A stretch of DNA of 64,000 nucleotides from Jiangella alkaliphila. Its GTDB lineage: Bacteria > Actinomycetota > Actinomycetes > Jiangellales > Jiangellaceae. The position numbers and the translations under genes were made by a program. The stretch is from positions 1,798,001 through 1,862,000 of the forward strand of contig NZ_LT629791.1 in the NCBI RefSeq assembly GCF_900105925.1, read 5' to 3'. Each line of letters begins with the position of its first letter. Positions within the stretch are counted from its first letter, which is position 1. The notes beneath the pieces were generated by a model, which saw only the letters and a program-made list of their open reading frames with translations, did not search any database and had not been told where the DNA came from. Below are positions 45,199 through 52,268 of the stretch, one piece after another.

Positions 45199-45903
45199 GT
45201 GCGTCCGCTGCTGGAGGTCATCGCCCTGGGTCCCGGCGACGTGCCCGGCGCGGTCGAGGGCGGCGCCGACCGCCTCGAAGTCGTCGCCGACATGGACGCC
45301 GACGGCCTGACGCCGTCGCTGGACACCGTCCGCGACCTCAAACGCGCCTGCGACCTGCCGCTGCGGGTCATGCTGCGGACCAACGACGGCTTCTCGACCA
45401 GCGGGTCCGAGCTGGCCCGGCTGCGCATCGCCGCCTACCAGCTCGCGAACGCCGGCGCCGACGGGTTCGTCCTGGGCTTCCTGGGCCTCAACGCCGAGAT
45501 CGACGTCGAGGCGACGCTGGCTCTGGCCGACGAGCTGGGCGGCCGACCGTGGACGTTCCACCGCGCCATCGACCACTGCCTCGACCTGAACGAGGCGTGG
45601 GAGGTCGTGCCCGGGCTGCCCGGCCTCGACGCCGTGCTGACCGCAGGCTCCGCCCGCGGCGTCGGCTCCGGCCTGGACGAGCTGTGCACCCGGGCGACCG
45701 GCTCGGCGCGGGCGGCGGAGGTCATGATGGCCGGCGGCGGCCTCGAACCGGACCACGTGCCGTGGTTGGCCCGGGCCGGCGTCCGTCAGTTCCACGTCGG
45801 CAGCCGGGTCCGTCCGGGCGGGTCGTGGAAGGCCTACATCGACGCCGGGCTGGTGCGGTCGTGGCGCATCCTCATCGACGACGCGGTGGCAGCGGCCCTG
45901 TGA
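45199..45903 (+). CDS. cutC: CutC family protein
   Basis: A 234-residue TIM-barrel protein of the CutC family. It has LLEVIALGPGDVPGAVEGGADRLE split over strand one, LPLRVMLRTNDGFSTSG, GADGFVLGFL, WTFHRAIDHCLD and VLTAGSARGVGSGLDEL. CutC was first linked to copper tolerance in E. coli, but its biochemical role is unsettled. The GTG start lies at the first conserved strand; no longer start is supported. It is followed 73 bases later by the DUF4031 gene. Confidence 0.85.
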   Translation: MRPLLEVIALGPGDVPGAVEGGADRLEVVADMDADGLTPSLDTVRDLKRACDLPLRVMLRTNDGFSTSGSELARLRIAAYQLANAGADGFVLGFLGLNAEIDVEATLALADELGGRPWTFHRAIDHCLDLNEAWEVVPGLPGLDAVLTAGSARGVGSGLDELCTRATGSARAAEVMMAGGGLEPDHVPWLARAGVRQFHVGSRVRPGGSWKAYIDAGLVRSWRILIDDAVAAAL

Positions 45904-45941
45904 GGGCCGGTCCGGGCCAGCAGGCGACTGGAGGGAAGGAG

Positions 45942-45980
45942 ATGCCGTTGCCCGGCCCGAACATCGAGGTGTCACTGTGA
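45942..45980 (+). CDS. Possible 12-codon leader ORF before DUF4031 gene
   Basis: ATG with GGAAGGAG immediately upstream encodes MPLPGPNIEVSL and stops in an overlap with the next GTG start (GTGA). The ribosome site is almost touching the ATG, so initiation here is doubtful. It may couple translation into the DUF4031 gene. Confidence 0.25.
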   Translation: MPLPGPNIEVSL

Positions 45981-46234
45981 TTCTTGTGGATCCGCCGGCG
46001 TGGGCCGGTCACGGACGGCTCTGGTCGCATCTTGCCTCGGACGAGTCGTTCGAGGAGCTGCACGCGTTCGCCGCCCGGCTGGGGCTGCCCGCGCGCGGCT
46101 TCGACGGCGACCACTACGACCTGGCGGCCGCGGACTACCAGCGCGCCATCGACGCCGGGGCGGTGCCGGTGCGCAGCCGCGACCTCGTAGCCCGGCTGCT
46201 CGCCGCCGGCCTGCGCCGCCGCAAGCGTCACTGA
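45977..46234 (+). CDS. DUF4031 domain protein
   Basis: An 85-residue protein beginning VILVDPPAWAGHGRLWSHLASD and containing LHAFAARLGLPARGFDGDHYDL, which is the DUF4031 family pattern. Function is unknown; conserved Asp and His residues suggest metal binding. The GTG start is fixed by the very N-terminal conserved strand. It overlaps the convergent two-repeat protein by seven bases at the 3' end. Confidence 0.8.
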   Translation: MILVDPPAWAGHGRLWSHLASDESFEELHAFAARLGLPARGFDGDHYDLAAADYQRAIDAGAVPVRSRDLVARLLAAGLRRRKRH

Positions 46235-47103
46235 CCCGCCAGCGCCGCCAGCTCGTCGCGGTGCCGGTCGAGGTACTCGTGCACCCGCCGGTCGGAGTCG
46301 GCCCAGTCGCCGTGCAGCATCTTCGACGGCTCCTCGGTGAACGTGAGGACATAGTCGTCGCGGTCGATCAGGAGATCGACGCTGAGCGCGCCGCCCGCCG
46401 TCGCCCGGGTCAATTCCTCGTGCCAGTCGCCGCGCACGAACGTGAGCCCGTCGGGCGACGGGAACTGCACCTGCGCCAGCTCGCCGCCCTCGACGACGAT
46501 GACGACATGCGTCCGCGCGCTGTCGGCCAGGCCGTCGGGCGCGAGCTCGCACTCCCACCGGCAGACGATGCGCAGCCAGCCGTCCGGCGCGGCGTCGCGG
46601 TAGACCGTGACGATCTCGTCGAGAGTGCTCTGCTGCTCCGGCGTCACGTCGCGACCCTGCCGTCCCGGTGGACGGGATCCGTGCTCGGCGACCCAGCGGT
46701 CGAGGTAGGTCTCGAACCGGCCCATCGACTCCTCGTCGTGGATGCCGCGGGCGCGCTTGGGCGGGTCGTAGCCGAGCTCGGCGCGGAACGTGTGGTCCTG
46801 GTCGACCTCGAGGTCCAGGACGGTCCAGGCGTGGCCGGGTGCGTCGGCGGCGGCCAGGCGGTTGAGCTCGGCGACCAGGTCGTAGAGCGGCTCGTCGTAG
46901 CCGACCTGGCCGTACTGCCACCGGTCGCCGGCGTCGACGACGGCGAGGGTGAGGTAGTCGAGGGTGAGCTCGCCGGCGGGCTCGGCGTACGCCTCCCAGT
47001 TGCCGACCAGCCGCACCCACCCCGCCGGCGCCACCTCGGCGAACCGGCGTACGACGCGGTCGAGCTGCTCCTGCTGTCCGGCTTTGCCCACTGCGGACGT
47101 CAC
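46228..47103 (-). CDS. Hypothetical two-repeat protein (possible immunity-like fold)
   Basis: A 291-residue protein made of two similar halves. Half one has FAEVAPAGWVRLVGNWEAY, half two has YRDAAPDGWLRIVCRWECE. Both continue into beta strands, an aromatic segment (YLTLAVVDAGDRWQYGQV; VIVVEGGELAQVQF) and a helix. The pattern recalls YezG/DUF600-type immunity proteins, but no toxin gene is adjacent. The GTG start overlaps the stop of the HD phosphohydrolase gene, so both are in one operon. Confidence 0.6.
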   Translation of the reverse strand: MTSAVGKAGQQEQLDRVVRRFAEVAPAGWVRLVGNWEAYAEPAGELTLDYLTLAVVDAGDRWQYGQVGYDEPLYDLVAELNRLAAADAPGHAWTVLDLEVDQDHTFRAELGYDPPKRARGIHDEESMGRFETYLDRWVAEHGSRPPGRQGRDVTPEQQSTLDEIVTVYRDAAPDGWLRIVCRWECELAPDGLADSARTHVVIVVEGGELAQVQFPSPDGLTFVRGDWHEELTRATAGGALSVDLLIDRDDYVLTFTEEPSKMLHGDWADSDRRVHEYLDRHRDELAALAGQ

Positions 47104-47726
47104 GGGGCGAAGGCACGGAGCAGGACGAGCTCCGTCTCCAGGTTGTGCCGGGCCGGGTCCTCCCAGCGACGGTGGCCGGCCTCGGTGCGGAACAGCGCTG
47201 GCCGGTCCAGCAGGCCGGTGAGCACGGCGGCCCGCCCCGCGGCGAAGTCGGCGTCGGACACGTGCGCGTAGTCCTCGCGGACGGCGGACGCGTAGGCTGC
47301 GTAGTCCGACGGCGAACCGGCCAGGACGGCGAGGTCGGCGTCGCAGAGCACGGCGCCGTTGCCGTCGCCGGGCTCGGGGTCGTGGCCTGCGGTCAGCAGC
47401 ACCAGCCGCTCGACCTCGTCGACCTGCGCCGCCGGCCGGTCGAGCGTCGTCAGCACCTCGCGGGCCAGCCGCGCGCTGGCCGCCTCGTCCTCGCCCGGCC
47501 GGCCGTCGTAGACGGCGTCGTGGAACCAGGCGGCGAACCGGACGGCGTCGGGGTCGCTGGCCGCGTCGTCCAGCTGATCCAGAGCCTCCAGCACGGCGGC
47601 CAGGTGCGTGATCGCGTGGTAGTGACGGTGCGGCTCGCGCCAGCGGGACAGCAGGCCTGCGCCGGCCTCTGCCGCGGCGGGGGAGTCGCCGGCGAGCGCG
47701 GCCCAGCGCCGTTCGAGATCGTTCAT
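47100..47726 (-). CDS. HD-superfamily metal-dependent phosphohydrolase
   Basis: A 208-residue protein with an HD-type metal site: HYHAITH near residue 38, AAWFHDAVYDG near residue 66 and a later LLTAGHDPEPGDG then LCDADLAVL. These give the His/His-Asp/His/Asp ligand order of predicted HD phosphohydrolases, whose substrates are mostly unknown. It begins at ATG and its stop overlaps the next gene. It is divergent from the MFS transporter with about 90 bases between them. Confidence 0.78.
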   Translation of the reverse strand: MNDLERRWAALAGDSPAAAEAGAGLLSRWREPHRHYHAITHLAAVLEALDQLDDAASDPDAVRFAAWFHDAVYDGRPGEDEAASARLAREVLTTLDRPAAQVDEVERLVLLTAGHDPEPGDGNGAVLCDADLAVLAGSPSDYAAYASAVREDYAHVSDADFAAGRAAVLTGLLDRPALFRTEAGHRRWEDPARHNLETELVLLRAFAP

Positions 47727-47817
47727 ATGGACATTCTCGTTGTAGAATGTGAACAGCACAGGGAACAGCGCGCGTCTGGTGGCGGGAGACGCGCCGGCCG
47801 AGCATTCCGGAGTTCCC

Positions 47818-49071
47818 GTGTCGCCCATCGCCTCGTACCGCCGCCTCCTCTCCCTCGCCGGTCTCGGCTACGTCGTCGTCGCCTTCCTCGGCCGGTTGCC
47901 GCTGGCCATGAGCCAGCTCGGCACGCTGCTGTTGGTGTCCGACGCGACCGGCCGCTACGCCGCCGGTGGCCTGGCCGCCGGCGCGCTGGCCGTCGCGAAC
48001 GCCGTCGGCGCCCCGCTCGCCGGTAGCATCGCCGACCGCGTCGGGCAGCGGCCGGTCGTGCTGGCGCAGTCATTGACGGCGGGCGTCGCGCTCGCCGCGC
48101 TGGTCGCGGCCGTCCACGCCGATGCGTGCACTCCGGCGCTGATCGGTGCGGCCGCCGTCGCCGGGTTCACGATGCCGCAGGTCGGCCCGCTGGCCCGGGT
48201 GCGCTGGCGGCCCATCACGCACCGCACCGGCAGCGCGCAGCCGCGGCTGGTCGACGCCGCGTTCTCCTACGAGGGCGCCGCCGACGAGGCCTCGTTCGTG
48301 CTCGGCCCGGCGCTGGTCGGCCTGGGCGCGGTGGCGCTGAGCCCCAGCGGCGCGCTGCTGGCCGCCGCCGCGCTGCTGGTGGTGTTCGGCTCATGGTTCG
48401 CACTGCACTCGACCGCCCGGCTGACCCACGCACTGCGTGCGTCCGCGGCCGCGCACGGCGGGTCGTTCGTCACCGTCGCGTTCCTGACGCTGTGCCTCGC
48501 ACAGCTGCTCATCGGGGTGATCTTCGGCGCCACCCAGACCGGCACGACGGCGCTGGCCACGGCCGAGGGCACTCCCGGGATGGCCGGGCTGGTGCACTCG
48601 CTGCTCGGTGCGGGCAGCGTGCTGGCCGGCCTGGCGACCGCGGCGCTGCCGGCCCGGTTCGGTTACGACCGGCGCATCCTGGTGTTCGCGATCGGGCTGG
48701 TCGTGCTGTCGTCGCCGCTGCTGCTGACCGGCTCGCTGGCCGCGCTGGTGCCGGTCGTGCTGGTGCTCGGCCTGGCCGTCGCGCCATACATGATCAGCGT
48801 GTTCGCCGCCGCCGAGCGGCAGGTGCCGGCCACCCGGGTGGGCGCGGCGATGACGCTGCTGGCCGGCGCCACCGGCATCGGCTACGCCATCGGGTCCGGC
48901 GTCGCCGGCCGGCTGGCCGACCTCGGCGGGCACCGGCCCGCGTTCGCCGTGACGGTGACCGCGGCGGCGCTCGCGGTGGTGCTGGCCGTCGTCCGCCTGC
49001 GCACCCAGCGGCGGCAGGAAGCGGACGGCGTCACCACTCCCGGTGAGCTGGCAGCAACGTCCCCGGGTTGA
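47818..49071 (+). CDS. MFS transporter
   Basis: A 417-residue protein with about twelve hydrophobic helices and the MFS loop motif AGSIADRVGQRPVVLAQ between helices 2 and 3. The C-terminal half repeats the pattern with ARFGYDRRIL and AGRLADLGGHRPA. The family moves small molecules with proton exchange; substrate is unknown. I prefer the GTG with GGAG a few bases upstream over an ATG 23 codons earlier. The 3' end overlaps the convergent ether-lipid-type flavoenzyme gene by 41 bases. Confidence 0.8.
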   Translation: MSPIASYRRLLSLAGLGYVVVAFLGRLPLAMSQLGTLLLVSDATGRYAAGGLAAGALAVANAVGAPLAGSIADRVGQRPVVLAQSLTAGVALAALVAAVHADACTPALIGAAAVAGFTMPQVGPLARVRWRPITHRTGSAQPRLVDAAFSYEGAADEASFVLGPALVGLGAVALSPSGALLAAAALLVVFGSWFALHSTARLTHALRASAAAHGGSFVTVAFLTLCLAQLLIGVIFGATQTGTTALATAEGTPGMAGLVHSLLGAGSVLAGLATAALPARFGYDRRILVFAIGLVVLSSPLLLTGSLAALVPVVLVLGLAVAPYMISVFAAAERQVPATRVGAAMTLLAGATGIGYAIGSGVAGRLADLGGHRPAFAVTVTAAALAVVLAVVRLRTQRRQEADGVTTPGELAATSPG

Positions 49072-50719
49072 GGTTCCGGCCAGGGTCGACCGACTTCAGC
49101 AGGCCGACCATGACGTCGGTGCCGGCCGGCGAGATGTCGTCCTCGAGCCAGTACGCGTGGTCGGTGCCGACGCCGTGGTGGTGGGAGATGGTGGCCTCGT
49201 TGTCGATGAACGACTGCTGGATCGCCTTCTTCACCACCCAGTACTGCTCGATCTGCTCGGCCGGCACATCGGTGCTGGGCGGGAACGCGAAGGTGAAGTA
49301 CAGGCACGCGCCGGAGTGGTAGCTGTGCGACAGGTGGCACATCGCGAAGCCCTTGACGCCCAGCTCGTCGTAGGCGTCGTTGGCCGCCCGGATCGTGTTG
49401 GCGTACAGGTTCATCAGTTTCGACCACGGCGCCGCGGTCTCGGACACGTCGCCGAGCGCGCCGATGTCGAGCAGGAAGTCGCGGATGTACGGGGTGTCGA
49501 ACTTCTTCTGGTCGTACAGCGCGCCCGGGCCCTTGCCCAGCTTGATGCCGCCGTGCTTCTTGACGATCTTGCCGACGAGGCCCTTCTGGTACTTCAGGTG
49601 AGAGGCCTCGCCCTCATAGCCGATGTAGGACAGGCACGCCGCGGACAGGTCCCAGCCGCGCCGCTCCAGCACGTTGAACAGGATCGGCCCGGCCTTCGCC
49701 GCCAGCCCCTTCGACGGCTTCTGCATCGCCAGCGAGAACGCGGTCTCGTTCGCGTCGGAGACGCGGGTGACCGTCGGCGCCGCGTCGGACTCGGAGATCT
49801 CGTGCATGGCGGCGATGGCCGCGGCCCAGGTCGGGTAGAGGTAGGCGATGATCTCGCGGTTCTCGGGGACCCGGTGCACGTTGACCCACGCCTCGGTGAT
49901 GACACCCAGGCGGCCCTCGGAGCCGAGGATCATCTCGCGGACGCTCGGTCCCGACGACGTGCTCGGCAGCGGCCGGAGGGCGATCACCTTGCCCGGCAGC
50001 ACGACCCGCAGGCCGCGGGTGATGTCGGCGATATCCCCATACTTGTCCGACTGCATGCCCGAGCTGCGCGTCGCGATCCAGCCGCCCAGTGTCGAGTGCT
50101 TGAAGCTGTCGGGCTGGTGGCCCATGGTCCAGCCGCGGGCGTTGAGCTGGTCCTCGAGGTCCGGTCCGAGCCCGCCGGCCTGGATGCGGGCCAGCCCCGC
50201 GGCCTCGTCGACCTCGAGCACCCGGTTCAGCCGGCCGAGGTCGAGCGAGACGACGACGCGATGCTCGGCCGGCTGCGGGGTCAGCGAGCCGGAGATGTTC
50301 GAGCCGCCGCCGAACGGGATGACGACGCCGTCGGCCGCGACCACGGCGTCGACCACCTGGCGCACCTGGTCCTCGTCGCCCGGGTAGACCACGACGTCGG
50401 GGACGCGCGGGAGGTCGCCGGCGCGGACGCGCACGAGGTCGACCAGCCCCTTGCCGTAGGTGTGCACGACCCGGTTGAGATCGCCGGTGTCGACGTACTG
50501 CTCGCCCAGTGCGTCGCGCAGCTTCCCGCCGAGGTCGTCGCCCATCCGGGAGGCCGGCACCTCGAGGTCATCGAACGCCGGCGGCGGCGTGCCGGGCCGG
50601 TTGAGGTCGATGCCGATCTTCTCCATGACGAACGGCGCCATCCTCGGCTTGTCGTCGTGGGTGAAGGCGATGCCCTCGACCCCCCAGCCCCACCACTTCT
50701 GGTGCTTGACACCGGTCAC
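49031..50719 (-). CDS. Alkyldihydroxyacetonephosphate-synthase-like FAD enzyme
   Basis: A 562-residue VAO-family flavoprotein. AGPS exchanges the acyl chain of acyl-DHAP for a fatty alcohol, making the ether bond of ether lipids. Sequence evidence: PMH-type FAD strand with PFGGGSNISGS; MGHQPDSFKHSTLGGW followed by TRSSGMQSDKYGDI, the closest match to animal AGPS (GHEPDS, STVGGW, TRASGMKKNxYGN); catalytic-Tyr region SHSYHSGACLYFTF (Tyr467); and the HHHGVG triplet at residues 513-515. It ends NLNPGTLLPA. It is last in a four-gene operon and overlaps the acyltransferase stop (GTGA). Annotated alternatives are generic FAD-linked oxidases, but the His triplet favours AGPS chemistry. Confidence 0.88.
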   Translation of the reverse strand: MTGVKHQKWWGWGVEGIAFTHDDKPRMAPFVMEKIGIDLNRPGTPPPAFDDLEVPASRMGDDLGGKLRDALGEQYVDTGDLNRVVHTYGKGLVDLVRVRAGDLPRVPDVVVYPGDEDQVRQVVDAVVAADGVVIPFGGGSNISGSLTPQPAEHRVVVSLDLGRLNRVLEVDEAAGLARIQAGGLGPDLEDQLNARGWTMGHQPDSFKHSTLGGWIATRSSGMQSDKYGDIADITRGLRVVLPGKVIALRPLPSTSSGPSVREMILGSEGRLGVITEAWVNVHRVPENREIIAYLYPTWAAAIAAMHEISESDAAPTVTRVSDANETAFSLAMQKPSKGLAAKAGPILFNVLERRGWDLSAACLSYIGYEGEASHLKYQKGLVGKIVKKHGGIKLGKGPGALYDQKKFDTPYIRDFLLDIGALGDVSETAAPWSKLMNLYANTIRAANDAYDELGVKGFAMCHLSHSYHSGACLYFTFAFPPSTDVPAEQIEQYWVVKKAIQQSFIDNEATISHHHGVGTDHAYWLEDDISPAGTDVMVGLLKSVDPGRNLNPGTLLPAHREW

Positions 50720-51486
50720 GACGCCTCCTCCTTCTGGGCGTGATCGCTCGCCTGCTCAGCCGGCTGGTCCGGCCGGGCGGCGTCGCGCCGCGGTTTCCCC
50801 TCGGCGTCGGGGTCGCCGGTGGCCACCATGGCGGCCACCTTCGCCTCGAGCCGTTCAGTCAGTTCGCGGGTCCGTTCCCCGGGCTGCGGGCTGATCGGTG
50901 CGCCGATGACCAGCGTCACCGGCGGCCGGCCCGGCTTCGGCCAGAAGTGCCCGACCGGCATGGCGGCGTCGGTGCCGATGATCGCCACCGGCACGCACGG
51001 CACGCCCTGCGCGATGCTCAGCGCCGCCGCACCCGGCTTGAACCGCTTGACGCCGCCCTCGGTGTTGCGCCGGGTGCCCTCGGGGAACACGACGACGGGG
51101 ACGTTCTCGCTCAGCAGCCGGTTGGCCAGGCCGCGGCCCTTGCCCATGTCGGCGTTGGTGCGGCTCACCGGGTAGGTGTTGAAGAAGACCGACGTGGTCG
51201 CCTTCATCCACCACCAGCGGTAGAAGTAGTCGGCGGCGGCGTTGACGGCCATGGTGCGGGTGTAGCGCCGCGGCAGCTCGGTGACCAGCAGCGGCGCGTC
51301 GAGGTGGCTGCTGTGGTTGGCCACGACGATGAACGGGACGGCCAGCCCGTCGAGGTTCTCGGCGCCGCGCACCGACACCTTCGTCGTCAGGTGCACCACC
51401 GGACGCAGGAGCAGGCGCTGTGCCACGAACCTGGCGAATCTGTGCCAGGCCGCGTGGTACCTCTTCGTACTCGCCTGTTCGCTCAT
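50716..51486 (-). CDS. PlsC-type 1-acyl-glycerol-phosphate acyltransferase
   Basis: A 256-residue acyltransferase with a membrane-associated N-terminus, the HX4D catalytic motif in ANHSSHLDAPLL, the glycerol-phosphate motif VVVFPEGTRRN and a downstream VPCVPVAIIGTD. The C-terminal ~35 residues are charged and disordered. It acylates lysophosphatidate, an alkyl-glycerol-phosphate or DHAP. In the operon it could form the acyl-DHAP that feeds the AGPS-like enzyme or place the sn-2 chain. It overlaps both neighbours by four bases. Confidence 0.88.
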   Translation of the reverse strand: MSEQASTKRYHAAWHRFARFVAQRLLLRPVVHLTTKVSVRGAENLDGLAVPFIVVANHSSHLDAPLLVTELPRRYTRTMAVNAAADYFYRWWWMKATTSVFFNTYPVSRTNADMGKGRGLANRLLSENVPVVVFPEGTRRNTEGGVKRFKPGAAALSIAQGVPCVPVAIIGTDAAMPVGHFWPKPGRPPVTLVIGAPISPQPGERTRELTERLEAKVAAMVATGDPDAEGKPRRDAARPDQPAEQASDHAQKEEAS

Positions 51487-52268
51487 CGTCGTCCGCTCAC
51501 CAGTCGCGCCGTGACCTTGCGCACCGCCGCCCGTGGAGCGTGCTCGGCCAGCCAGGCCAGGACCTTGAACCGTGCTGACGGTACCGAACGGACCCGCCTC
51601 TTCTCGACATCGGCCAGACAATCGGCCACGACGCGGTCGGCGTCGAGCCACAGCGACGACGGGATCGAGCTGGTCCGGATGCCGGCCCGCTCGTGGAACT
51701 CGGTGCGCACCCAGCCCGGCAGCAGCGCCGTGACCTGCACCCCGGTGCCGGCCAGCTCGAGCGACAGACTCTCGGAGTAGATGCGGACGAACGACTTGAT
51801 CGCCGCGTAGCCGCCCTGCGGGTTGAAGCCGGCGACCGACGACACGTTGACGATGACGCCGTGCCCGCGCTCGCGCATGGTGCAGGCGGCGGCCGCGCCG
51901 AGCACGACGACCGCGGTGATCATCAGGTCGATGGCGTGCTCGTGCTCGCTGGTGTCGTCGGTGGCGAGGCGCGAGTGGACGCCCTTGCCGGCGTTGTTGA
52001 CGAACACCTCGACGGGGGAGTCCGGGTCGGTCAGCCGGGCGGCGACGGTGTCCACCTGGGCGCGGTCGGCGAGGTTGGCCGTCAGCAGCTCGACGTCGAC
52101 GCCGTGTCGCCGGCGCAGGTCGTCGGCGGTGCTCTTGAGCCGATCCTCGTCGCGGGCCACCAGCACGAGGTCGCAGCCGCGGGCGGCCAGCGCGTTGGCG
52201 AAGGCGAGACCGATGCCGGACGTCCCGCCGGTGACCAGCGCCCGGCCGGTGAGCAGCGGCCCGGTCAT
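51483..52268 (-). CDS. Short-chain dehydrogenase, possible acyl/alkyl-DHAP reductase
   Basis: A 261-residue classical SDR with RALVTGGTSGIGLAFANALA, the NNAGKG motif, active-site VSSVAGFNPQGGYAAIKSF (Ser, Tyr-x-x-x-Lys) and PGWVRTEF. This resembles the DHRS7B/PexRAP and Env9-like group that act on lipids. In the operon it would reduce the ketone of alkyl-DHAP to alkyl-glycerol-3-phosphate; this is inference from context. The ATG overlaps the stop of the acyl reductase gene, and its own stop overlaps the plsC start. Confidence 0.85.
   Translation of the reverse strand: MTGPLLTGRALVTGGTSGIGLAFANALAARGCDLVLVARDEDRLKSTADDLRRRHGVDVELLTANLADRAQVDTVAARLTDPDSPVEVFVNNAGKGVHSRLATDDTSEHEHAIDLMITAVVVLGAAAACTMRERGHGVIVNVSSVAGFNPQGGYAAIKSFVRIYSESLSLELAGTGVQVTALLPGWVRTEFHERAGIRTSSIPSSLWLDADRVVADCLADVEKRRVRSVPSARFKVLAWLAEHAPRAAVRKVTARLVSGRR

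Noticed and set aside
49043-50743. 566-codon plus-strand frame opposite the AGPS-like gene
   Set aside because: Shadow of a well-supported flavoprotein; composition is typical of antisense frames.
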